A DNA stretch of 64,000 nt from Utricularia gibba (lineage: Eukaryota; Streptophyta; Magnoliopsida; Lamiales; Lentibulariaceae): the NCBI GenBank assembly GCA_002189035.1, contig NEEC01000011.1:1674001-1738000 (forward strand), read 5' to 3'. Below the pieces are notes generated by a model. It had not been told where the DNA came from. It did no database searches and saw only the letters and a program-made list of their open reading frames with translations. The position numbers were made by a program, and so were the translations under genes. Positions 47,545 to 58,359 of the stretch are shown in pieces; the stretch's first letter is position 1; each line of letters starts with the position of its first letter.

Positions 47545-47846
47545 TAATATATATATATATATATATCGGGCACTCGGTTGCACGTGCCAAGCTTCCTCCC
47601 GCACCCTCGCCGATAGGCACTTTACATGATGGGAAAACGGCCAAGTAGTCGGAACGTGAACTTGGTGGGGCGTGCGGAGGGAAGAAGGACGAAGAGGTGC
47701 ATGCGTGACGTCGCTCCTTGGAACAAAGTTAAGCAGAGTGGGTGGGGTAGCGAAATGAAGCAAACGACAATAGAAGTTTGTTATCGAGCAAATGAAAAAA
47801 AGGGAATCAAGATATTTTTCAAGTCGAGCGATATATATATATATGT
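47545..47846. other. GC-richer block between two (AT)n tracts
   Basis: About 270 bp of non-repetitive, GC-richer DNA lies between a TA repeat ending about 47566 and another at about 47832-47844. Both junctions read 'atatatcg' towards the block. Frames of 102 (-) and 75 (+) codons cross it, without recognisable similarity. It contains CACGTG and TGACGTC. Confidence 0.5.
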
Positions 47847-48382
47847 TCAATAATTAAATAAACTAATTTTATGAATCATTATTTTCACTATCAATAATTA
47901 TAAAGTAAAGGGGCGATAAGAGATGAGAATCATCCAATGTTATGAAAATTAATAACTTATGAGATAGATTATCGTGAATAAAAATGGATAACATGATGAT
48001 TATTGGTTAGTACAAGTAGAATACTTGAATACTTTGTCTAAAAGACTAAAACATATATGTCAATAATTTTGTTTCATATATGTGTAGTTGTTTTTGTTGA
48101 TTTATGTCCCGTAAAGAATTTCATAGTCTTTTCACATATTATAATATGTTCGATTATATAATATATCACATCTTTTTTTGATCACTTGTTTAAACTACTT
48201 TGACCTTAATACCAAATGATCATTTATTATAAAATAATACTTGTAATAATAAAAGAATATGTAATGTTAATGTGCTTCCCAAGTTAATAATTTATTTTAA
48301 AATCAAATAATAAGTATGATCATATATCCAAAATTTTTTAAAATATGGTTAGATATGATAAATGATCATTCATCAAATTAAG

Positions 48383-48805
48383 TCAAGCAATCCCAACTGC
48401 TGGTACTCCCAGATGAATGGGGAGACTTGCATTTCCAGTAAACTGGCAAGGTTCATCCTCCTTCAACCGCGCGATTACAGAAATGATCACAAATCCAAAA
48501 CGACAGAACCCAATTGGGAAGAACGCTATACCTGATAAATCACCTTCTGCTGGTTGTTCACTCAGCCATTCCAAAGGCAATGGTAAAATCTCACCCAAGG
48601 CAAAATCTAAGCTTGCACAGGAAAACATTTTGGGATTCATCCAGATTCTAAACAACCATAAACTAATCAACAAGCCCACGTTTTGATACCAGAGAGCTAT
48701 CAAACGAAGGAGCCGACCTTCACAAAAGATCAGCCAATTTACAGATTTAAATAAAAAAGATATAAAATATAAATTAAGAAATAAACAATTTGAACTACAA
48801 ATCAT
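48383..48805 (-). CDS. Unassigned hydrophobic ORF, possibly a relic
   Basis: A 140-codon frame in an otherwise gene-free region. The first half is hydrophobic (LISLWLFRIW) and the second looks protein-like (LGEILPLPLEWLSEQPAEGD, then GIAFFPIGFCRFGFVII and LKEDEPCQFTGNASLPIHLG). I do not recognise the family. No promoter features or splice sites stand out. It may be a fragment of a membrane protein gene or of a transposon, or a chance frame. Confidence 0.3.
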   Translation of the reverse strand: MICSSNCLFLNLYFISFLFKSVNWLIFCEGRLLRLIALWYQNVGLLISLWLFRIWMNPKMFSCASLDFALGEILPLPLEWLSEQPAEGDLSGIAFFPIGFCRFGFVIISVIARLKEDEPCQFTGNASLPIHLGVPAVGIA

Positions 48806-49021
48806 TCATTTTTTCACAAATTATCCGAATAATTCGTTAAGTTGAAAATCACTAACTCAACTCGTATTTGTTTTTCACGAATACGAGTAACTCATATTTG
48901 TTCCATACGGATCGACTCGCGGGTAATCCGAGTTGACCTGTACCCATGCCCAGATCTACTCATCTGGACGACTTGTAGCCCTTAGTGCATAGGCAATCTT
49001 TGAAAGATGGCCATTTTTTAG

Positions 49022-49088
49022 GATAAACATTGATAAACATAAAGTGTTCTAAAAAATGAACATTGATAAACATAAAGTGTTCTGAAAA
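49022..49088. repeat. Tandem duplication of 34 bp
   Basis: 'aacattgataaacataaagt' followed by 'gttctaaaaaatg' is repeated at once, the second time ending 'gttctgaaaatt'. Confidence 0.8.
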
Positions 49089-49790
49089 TTTTTTGAATAT
49101 TGTTTTTATTTTTGAAAAAAAAATAGAATTATATTTTTATTTTTGATGATAAAAAAGAAAATGAAAATATAAGTAGTTGTTTTCTTATTTTTAATTCTCA
49201 CTCATTTTCAATTATATTGAAAATTATTTTTATTAAAAATAAAAATATGAATTGTTCTTTGCAAAATTATTTTTATTAAAAATATAAGTAAAAATAGCAT
49301 TCAAAATTTTTTATGAACATAGTTTAGGTTAAAAAATTTACATTATGAATGATTAATTTTTTCACACATGATCTTACATATGGACCTGATTTCTAATTCA
49401 TTCTATTTTTGAAGCATCTTATAGCTTAGTACGGGAAATTAGGGAGCTCATTTTAATTTAAATTAAAAATTAATACGTGGTTGTTTTATGGGAAAACCAT
49501 CATTATCATCTTGTACGGTAGTTTTGAAACATATTTGTATGAAAAATAATATATGAAATATTTATTTTATTATTATCTACGGAAATGGCGAAAAATATGG
49601 ATGCGCGAGTTTTAGTCTCTCTCTTGGTCTCTCTTCTTCAGCGGAAACCTATCGTATCCATTCATTCTCCTCTCGCCGCGGCTTCGCCAAAACCCTCGCC
49701 GATTCTTTACCTCCGCCGCGCAGGGCGGCGTATAATCTCTTACTACAGACGTTCTTCTGCTCAATTTCTTACCAGTCTCAAGAGCCAAAC

Positions 49791-51904
49791 ATGGCGACGG
49801 CATCCGCATCCTCTTCCGCGGTCGATGCTACTGTCGAGGGACCAGTTTTGAGTCTCCTAACCAAACGCCTCCGCGCTCTGCGAAAGAAGCTCAACCGCAT
49901 AACTCAGATGGAGGAGGCTTTATCGCAGGGGAAGGTACTTAACAAGGAGCAGGAAGAAACCCTACGTTCCAAATCCTCGGTTTTGGCCGGGATCGATGAG
50001 TTGGAGAAGCTGCGCCCGACGATTGCGCAAGCCTTGGATCAGGAAATTCAACTTGCTGTTGAGAAGAATCAGAAGACGGATGCGGAAGCTTCAGTTGTCG
50101 AACCTGGAGCTGGTGTTGAGGCGGAGCCGCAACGCGATGTGTTTGCTGGTGTTTCTGATCTGCTAAATTTGTTGTACTTCGGAACAATTTTTGATGTGAA
50201 GACGTTGATGGGCGGTGCTAATGATAATATGCTGCTGACGAGGACTCATGAGAGGAACTCTTGCCTCACATATGATTATGTTACGGATGATGACGCTGCT
50301 GGGGACCTATTGAAGGAATGGGATTTGGATTTGATTTCCACGCTAGCGAGGATGATGATTTCTCGGCCTGTAAATTCCAGCTCCTCACATAATGATGCGT
50401 TGCGGAATTGTGTGGAGCACGTGAAGCTATGGGTGGAGAACTCAGAACAGCCCATTGAACCAAATTCAAATATCACATGTATGGCATTTAAAACCTCAAT
50501 CTTTTACCTTGATTTCCTGCTTTGGATGAATTTTCATTTTCTCTAGTTGCTAAACTTGGGGTACAATGGATAGTGTGAGATAATGGTAGCGGTGAATTGG
50601 TTTTCAGGAGTCTTATTTTACTTTGAATTTCCTTTAAAGTGTTAAAGAGCATGTATGAAATTCGTTAGAGTCTCGTCGGGGAAGCTTTGTCAGAGCAAGC
50701 ACTTTGTTTTAATATTCTCAGCTGAGTGTGTGCTTCTTCGTTTCTTGTTCAAAGTGATTTAATATGAATGATTGCGTGGCAGATTACTGCTGGGTAGCAT
50801 GGTGTAGGGCAACTTCTTGGTTATTTCTGTGCACGTTTGTAGCAATTGGCACATGATTGAAGCTTGGTATTAACTAACTAATTTTTTTTTTTTTTTTTTT
50901 AGATGCTTATGCAAAGCAAAAGTTGCACAAGATCATGGCTTCAGACTACTTCACAACTACCCCTGAAATAAAAGCTTCGGTTGAAATGGCTGCTGCAGCT
51001 GCTGGAAATTACACTTCATTCCCAGTGCCTTTGCAGGGTGCTGTGGTTCCCCCTTCTGGGGTTGCTGACTCGTACGAGGTCTCATACGAGGAGTATGGGC
51101 AACAGGTAACCATCTATCCTGCGTGTATGGCCTTGATATTGGATAATTCGTTTTTTCTTCTTACTCCTTGACGCCATTGTTTCATGCTTAACAAGTGTTG
51201 AAGCCTCTACCTCTATTTAAATTTGAGTCTTCTGGTTTTGGATCCTACCAGTCCAGTAGAAAGAGTTACCGTAGAATCGGCAAAGAATCATAGAAAGGAG
51301 ACAGTTTTTTTCAGACGGACTACTGTCTCGAAAATTTGTAAACCTCCTGCTTGCATCATCGTTATGGATAAAACTGCAATATCATTTTCTGAAATCTGCA
51401 TTGCAGGAGGAACAATCAAATGATTTCTACGGTGAAGAAATTTATAAAGAACAAAATGGACCGGTTGAAGAGCTTCATCAGGTAATTGCTGTTTCAACAA
51501 TCTGTTCACTTTCATTATCTTCAAAAGTTTTTAAACTTTCAAAACATTTTTCTGCTATCGACGTTTATAGCATGAAGAAAACTCATCTGAAGTTCAAGAC
51601 CAGACAGAACTCAGCACAGGCGATGCTAAAGTGGATGACAACGACAGAGACATCAACCATGAGGAGCACCCCCATCAAGGAGGCCACCGTACCAGAACTA
51701 CAGAGGCCACCGAGGCGGTCGTGGGCGTCGACCATACACCCCGGCCGTGGATGGCGAGGCGGGAGTCGTGGTGGCTACCAGAATGGCAACAGCCAGTTCT
51801 ACGATCAGCCTTACGGCTACAACCATCGGAACACTAACTTCCGAGGCCGAGGTGGTCGCGGTCCTCCTGGACAGTATGCTGCTCATGTTGAAGCAGAGTC
51901 GTGA
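49791..51904 (+). CDS. Caprin-like RGG/glycine-rich protein, two apparent one-base deletions
   Basis: Probable RNA-binding protein; molecular role unknown. Exons: 49791-50478, 50903-51105, 51407-51481 and 51571-51904. The start ATG is in good context (AACATGGCG). The N-terminal third holds a helical, caprin-like segment (LTKRLRALRKKLNRITQMEE); the C-terminus is an RGG region. In exon 4 the reading passes through all three frames. The first frame ends at GGHR, the second reads QNYRGHRGGRGRRPYTP, and the third reads GRGWRGGSRGGYQNGN through PPGQYAAHVEAES. The breaks lie at 51690-51691 and in a C4 run at 51739-51742. One extra base at each makes the length divisible by three (433 residues). An alternative is a real double frameshift that would destroy the RGG tail. 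Confidence 0.82.
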
Positions 51905-53159
51905 CCTTGTCACGAATTTTGTGTTTGCTGTTGCGCCCCAAAGGTTTTGGTCGTCCTTCAAGTGCCCTACACGATTCACTGTTGCATTGCTAGTTTAAAC
52001 TATTCCTGCCATGAAGGGAGAATACGCCCTTGTCTTTTGGGAACTTGTTTTCTTGGAATGGAACCATTTGCTAGTCTTCTGTGGGAGATGCCTTGAGTTC
52101 ATCCAAAGATAGGAAAATAGATGAATAATTTATTTTCCATGTGTCGTATCATAATCTTCTAATCCAAGGTACTTATTAGATTGAGACAATAATTAGAAGT
52201 CGTTTGATAGTAATGTATTAATATATTTAATTATAATATAATTGGTTATATATATATATTTAATTATATATACTATTTAATATTTGAGAATAGAATTTTG
52301 AATATGTGAGTAATATAAGTATAATTAGTTTACATCCCTCTCTCTATTTGTATATATTACTCACATATTCATAAAATAAGTATATGAATGATATAGTCAT
52401 ATAAGATTAATATCCATATGTTAATTAATCAAATCATGATTTATATATAAATTTAAGTATAAATATTTTATATTATATTATACTATCAAAAACTTTTTTA
52501 ATCATTACTTTTACAATTTGATATATTGGATAAAATTAATCTTCATATATATAATGATAATTACAATTTTAAAATCGAACATATTTAATCTTCCACTTTT
52601 TTCTTATATGGTAAGGTTAATCTCTGAATTAGTTTGACATATGTAATTCCTTCCAATTAATTTTCATTATCAAACCATAATTTATATTCCCAATTTTATC
52701 ACCTTTAACTACCACATGTTTCCAACACATCATGAACCAAGAAATGGGTTTGGAGTACCAACCTTGCAGATTTTAAATATATTTAAATATTTATTTGATA
52801 CATTAAATATGATTTATGAGCATATCTATAGGTTGCATTTAAGTTAATCTTTTAGGATGAGCTCTAAAAGAATATAAAATTGTGGTTGCAAGTCAAATAG
52901 AAATGGAAATGATGACAGTATTAAAGAGATGAATTTTTTTATATTTCCAATAATAAAATACCACCTAATTCATTGAAATTTTATGATTTGGTCTGAAAAC
53001 AGACCAAACTGCAGTTCCTTCAGACCAACCAGAGAGAAGCAATGATCTCATGAATTATGATGATCTCTGTACCAAAATGGTGTGTATGGAAAAAGCTTGG
53101 AAACAACAAATCAACAAATTTCTGTGGGTGTGTGTTTTTTCTCCTTTGGACTATCAACT
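51905..53159. other. 3' flanks of two convergent genes, AT-rich
   Basis: No gene is recognised. 52.15-52.95 kb is AT-rich with TA-rich runs. 53.02-53.16 kb is probably the GT92 3'-UTR. Confidence 0.5.
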
Positions 53160-54924
53160 CTATGCTGAAGAAGCAGAACTCTTCCCCCAGGGCAGCAATC
53201 CGGTGGAAGAATCTGCGAAGTTGGCGATGATCAGGTCCCTGAGTCCGGTATCCCAGACCTCGCAGAACCGCCGAGACCAATCCGCCGGCTCAACCGCCTC
53301 CGTTCCCAGCCCCGGTGCACGGTCCCTCGACCCTCGTTCTGGTTTTCTTGCCAATCAGCCACATAAGTAGCAACCCTTCTGTGGAACTTGGCCCTGAACG
53401 CCTCCCAAACCTGATACTTGTAATGGTTGATCACCGCCGCGCTTCGAGGCAGATCGAAGTACTTGAACCCTTCTTTCAAGTGGAAATGGTGCACTATGTT
53501 GAGCAGAGATGGGTCCAGTGCATCAGGCCTCACGATCGACTTGTGCCTCTCTGGGTTTTGCAGGCGGCAAGTGTAGCCGGTGGTGACGCCCTGCTCCGGC
53601 TGCGAGGTCCGCCCCGATGGCCCGAAGCTGTAGCAAGAGGTTCTGATCTCGGCTACCGGCGTTAATGTGAAGTTGGAGACTAGAGAGAGGAGAGAGCCCT
53701 GAGATGCATAGCCTACTGGCCTGTACTTGTGACGCGAACTAGATGAATATGGGAAGTAGAAATACTCGTCCACGTCCATGAACGAGACCCAGTTGCATTC
53801 CTCCCGTGCTCGTAGAGCGCAATGGGAGAATCCAGCTTCCTGCGTCTTGATCCATGGCCAAAAATGGCGTGTAATGTTGTAATTCTCCTGGTTCAGCTCC
53901 TCGAGGATCGAATCGATGCCATCGTCACTGTTGTTATCGTAGATGAACCATCTCTGCACTCCCAACCACGAATGGTAAAGAATCCATTCCTTTATAGACG
54001 AAGCTTGGTTCCACACCATGGTACACATACAGAGCTCGTGTTTCTTCTGGTTGGTTACCGTTCTGCGCCGGGAAATTGCAGCGACGGATGGCATGATGAT
54101 GGGTTTCGCAGAACGAGGGGGCTTGACACTGACTGTTACGGTGATGGAAGCATAGTTTTCATCAAGATCGGAGATGAGTGTCTTGGGCAAAGGGCATCTG
54201 ACAACTTCCTGAGCAGCCATTGATGCTTTGGTAGCAGCAATCGTCTTGGGATCATCCCCTGTACGTTCCCAATTTGCAACCTCAAAATGACAGCTGAAAA
54301 AGCTTGGATCGGATTTCCGATCGCTTCTCAAATTCAGGCCTTTCACAAACACCACCACGTCGTCTCCATCAACGACGGAGGCGTACACCAAATACCCCCA
54401 TGAGTCACTTGTCCGATTGCGTGTATCTGGTAATCTTTCTTCTTTACTCTTCCATTTCAAGCCGACAGAGCTGGTGACAGTCGAATTCGAATTCGAATTC
54501 TCAATCGGGCATCTGACAGCCCATCTGAAACCATCATACTCATCAAAGGAAACCACATCTTTTTCAATACCCGAACTGTACACACACACCAGCTTCTCGC
54601 CAGAGCTGGCCCCCTGCCACCGCCGCCGCCAATAACAAGCAAAACAGAATCCGGGAACAAAACCGTGTTCTCAATTTTCAACACCGACCGAAACGAACCC
54701 AAATCATCAACCGATTCAACAGCCGTCGAGCTCGAAGACGAAGGTAGAGACAACCTGGGCACCCTCAACACAGGGTGAAAAGAAGACACCCCTAAATGAG
54801 TCGCACACCACAAAATCGACAGAAAACACAGCGAACAATACCCCATCAAACGAACCCTCCCCAGCACCCACGACGGCTGCCTCAGCAACCGTTTCCTCCT
54901 CCTCCGACGATCGGGAGAATCCAT
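53160..54924 (-). CDS. Glycosyltransferase family 92 (DUF23) protein, two apparent one-base deletions
   Basis: Type II Golgi membrane glycosyltransferase of the family that includes plant beta-1,4-galactan synthases; this branch (At1g27200-like) has no proven substrate. Single exon. N-terminus MDSPDRRRRRKRLLRQPSW, then a membrane segment (LMGYCSLCFLSILWCATHLG). Catalytic domain: CTMVWNQASSIKEWILYHSW, RWFIYDNNSDDGIDSILEEL, the DxD-like SFMDVDEYFYFPY, and HHFHLKEGFKYFDLPRS. The frame breaks at a G5 run (54610-54614, after a Gly-rich stretch) and at a G3 run (53331-53333, after QNEG). Beyond the second break the right frame reads RDRAPGLGTEAVEPADW to the stop at 53160. Adding one base at each gives 588 residues exactly. 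Confidence 0.87.
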
Positions 54925-57400
54925 TCCCAACTTCAACTCCCCAGCAGCAAAGGTAACAAAGCAGGAGGAAAGGCGCAGTATTTCTCTCGGCCTCTTCTGG
55001 GCGTTCGTTGGGTGCGACAGATGACTGACAGAGAGGCGTATTGGACGCGTCCGGTGACAATGGGGTCACCGTTGGCCGCTGTTTTTTACCCCCCAAAAAA
55101 TGCCTCGTTTCCTTCAGCACGCAACTGGTTAGTCTTCTCTTAGGCACAACCCATTGGATGTTTCTAAAACAATTGAATTATTCCTTTTCGTACACCATGT
55201 CTTAAAAACCTCCTCCATTCATTGTAATAAAATATATTAAATTGACTTTTTTTTAATTTAATATCGTGATTATATCATTAATATCTCCTCTTCACGCTAA
55301 ACCACGACGATTATCTTTATTTCAAAGTCGTCAAACTATAGTTATTATATATTTATGAGGAATTGATATTTTCTAAGTTGAATAATATTAATCCCCTTAA
55401 TAATCTTCAATTATTTAATAATTTGATAACTTAATTTTAAGCAAAAAATTTAAATGACATATATTTTATAAAATTATTCAAAGTATTGAATAAATAAATT
55501 GTTCATTTGTATCAATTTAAATCATCAAATATATTTATATCTCTCACTAATAATTTATAAATTACAATTTCTTCAGTTTCAGTATAATTTATGTGACTTA
55601 AGATAGAGAGGCATATGATATTTAAAAAAACTATATCCAATTATTATTATTTTATTTGAAATAAACAAATATTTGACAGGATACATAATATTCAGTACAA
55701 TTTTTTTGTCGGCCAATTTTAAATAATTTTTTTTCCTTGCCGGGTAGGATTATACCAATAATTAAAAATGGAGAAATAACATTATTTTCAAAGAATATGA
55801 ATATTGTATTGTGCGGAAGTGACCACAGCCTGGAGCATCAATTCCTCCACGTGTACGCTTGTTGTCACACCTCCAACCGTCCACCACTTTGAGCGAATCC
55901 GGCTGCGATGCAACCCGGGTTTGGACCCGCTGAGATTGTAACTACCTTTAGAAATCAATTTTATTTTTTTTAAAATAATTCTATTATTGTAATATTATTG
56001 TATATTTAAATACATATTCAATTATATTTTAAAAGTCAATTCAATTATAGTAAAAGTATTAAAAATAGTTTCTTTATAAGATATTAAATCAGTATGTGAA
56101 TTTAAAATTCGATCTACTTTTTTTTTTTATAAAAAATGCATATCAACATTTAGTTTTTAATTAAATAATTATAATAAATATTGATGTGGTACAAATCAAA
56201 TGAGGATAATCTGACTCTGAAAATTGTCAAAAGGTGCTCTAATGGGATAGCGTCGGTCGACAGACCGATATATGTCAAAGACACAGTCTAAAAAGCGGTT
56301 GAATTACGATAGAGCAGACGGCGATTTACTGAAAAGCTAGATCATAATACAGGCGCAAAAAACAACTGGCAATCACAGGAATCAAGATTCGGTAAGATCG
56401 ACCTCTTCTATAAGTAGGAGAAATCCTGAATGAAAAGAGGTTCGATTCTGAGCTTTCCAACTTGTATTTCTCTCTGCATCTCCGTCTAGTAAAGATTTTC
56501 TCCGACGACCTCCGATAACTCCGTAGTTTTCCTGCCATTCGACGGTTTCCACGTAAAAAAATCTCTGCATCTCTTTATTTCGATAAACCACATCAAACAA
56601 CGCATTCAAACCGTACCAGTATCTGACACATCCAGCCATTTTCACAAACCGATAATCGGTTCTGACTCTAGTGTCAATTTTCAACTGTAACAAATATAAA
56701 AAAATTCACTTCGCTTGTTTAGTGCTTTAATTTTTGTAGTTGTAATTTTATTATAAATATATTTGAATTATATTAATAATATATAGTATAATTTAACTTT
56801 TTATATTAAATGATTTATAAATTTATAAAATATGATTACTAGTGAATATGAATATATATGTAGTTTATTTATATCAATATTTAAAAACAATTATTCTAAA
56901 TGTTATATCAATTTTCAATTTTGGTAAAATAGTTATGAAGTGATTTTTTACAGACGCATATTATATTTTAGAAATGTGGATACTTTTGTATGATAAAAAC
57001 GATTAATTTAAATATTACATTTATTTTAATTATGAAAAGTAAAACGAGGAATAGTCAATTTTCTAAATGGGAGCTTATCTTATTCAAGGAATTAGGTCGT
57101 CGGTCACAGAGTTGGTTCAATTTTGAAATACACATGACAATCGGGGTTTTTTTGGAATTTAAAATTCATTTTTATTTAGTTGGAAATTGTTTCTTTTTTT
57201 ATTATTTGTTTGAATAATCTATAAGCTATTGCTTGGAATTCTTCAAATCCTGTGTTCTCAATAAATTTGAAGGGTAGTTGACCAAAGGAAACATTGCAGA
57301 CGGTTTAGAATTATTTTATTTTAAATATTTTTCATTTATTTATTATTTAATGATTATTTTAATTATTTATACGAAAATTCCAAAGTTCAAAAAACATACA
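54925..57400. other. GT92 leader, then AT-rich spacer
   Basis: 54.93-55.15 kb is probably the GT92 leader and promoter. 55.15-57.4 kb is AT-rich apart from a GC-richer patch at 55.82-55.94 kb (ACGTGTACG) and minus-strand frames of 70 and 103 codons at 56.3-56.7 kb without recognisable similarity. Confidence 0.45.
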
Positions 57401-57439
57401 TTTTTTTTAATTTTAATACGAAAATCCCGCGTTTGTAGT

Positions 57440-58359
57440 GCTGGGTCCGTTCACTTGTTACAATTGGGCTAATTTGATAAGTTGGAGGAGGCCCATGAAA
57501 ATACTTGGTTTTCCATTTGGCCCCCTACATTTCTGTAATTATGAAAACAGCCCCAACGATCGTTTTCCAGTTGCCTACAGCCCTAATCTTCGAAGCCTTG
57601 TTAAGCTCCGCTCCCAAGTCGTGGCCTTGCCGCTGCTGTGGACGACGTCAAAAGCTAATCTCGGCGCCCGTCTTCGATAATTTGTAATTTTTGTCTTGCT
57701 TCTTGATTTCGGCTGGGATTTTCCCCTTTCTGTGCGGTGGACAATGCGCGCGAACGCTTTTCTGCGGCATAAGTTTTTTTTGTTTGAGAAATTTTATAAA
57801 AAAAATCTTGTAGATTTTGAAGTTTTGGTTTAGTGACTTGAATGTTTTGACATTGGGAAATTGAAAGTTTGCGTGGGTATATGAAAATCATTTTTTATGT
57901 GCTGGTGTACTTTTTGTATACCATTTGTTTTTCTCAAATGTGAGGATCCCTTTAAATTGTCGATGAATGAAATTGGTGGGTTTTCCCCCGTAGTTTGGTT
58001 GTGGTGAATGCTGACTTTGGTTTCAAATCTGTATTTGCCCTAATGTGCTGTGAGGGCTGAAATTCATCCTACTGGGGATTTCTTTTTTAGGATTTAATTG
58101 CAAACCTTGGCTAGGATGTTGCTGACTATTTTTCTTTAACTGTTCAACAGTTGAATTAGGAAAAATCACTTTTCTTATGTGATCTTGATGCTGTTAGAAG
58201 TTTTGTACACACTTCTTATAGCTGGTGATTCTTTTCTGTGTTTCTTCGCCTTTACAGAGAAGCTTTGATGGTTCAAGCTTTTGTGGGCATATAGTGTTTT
58301 TTTGAGTAATGAGTTTTCACAATATTCTTAAATTTACCTGTTACAAAAGAGGAGTGTGA
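57440..58359 (+). other. Promoter, 5'-UTR exon and intron of cyclin T
   Basis: TTGGGCT and GGCCCA motifs at about 57465-57496, a GC-rich leader at 57.55-57.68 kb, then T-rich intron-like sequence up to the start codon. The exact splice sites are uncertain. Confidence 0.45.

Larger units (their letters stand above)
43321..49580. other. Long AT-rich gene-poor region
   Basis: Over 6 kb without a recognisable gene. Exceptions to the AT-rich background: a GC-rich patch at 43.61-43.74 kb (GACGACGTCGTGG and GGGCCCCGGGAA; presumably distal promoter of the kelch gene), TGGGCCCA at about 46966 with TGGCCCA at about 46985, the block at 47.56-47.84 kb, and the ORF at 48.38-48.8 kb. Confidence 0.5.

Noticed and set aside
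47720-47750. Short 5S rRNA-like word (aagttaagc)
   Set aside because: Only nine bases match; the rest of the 5S gene is absent.
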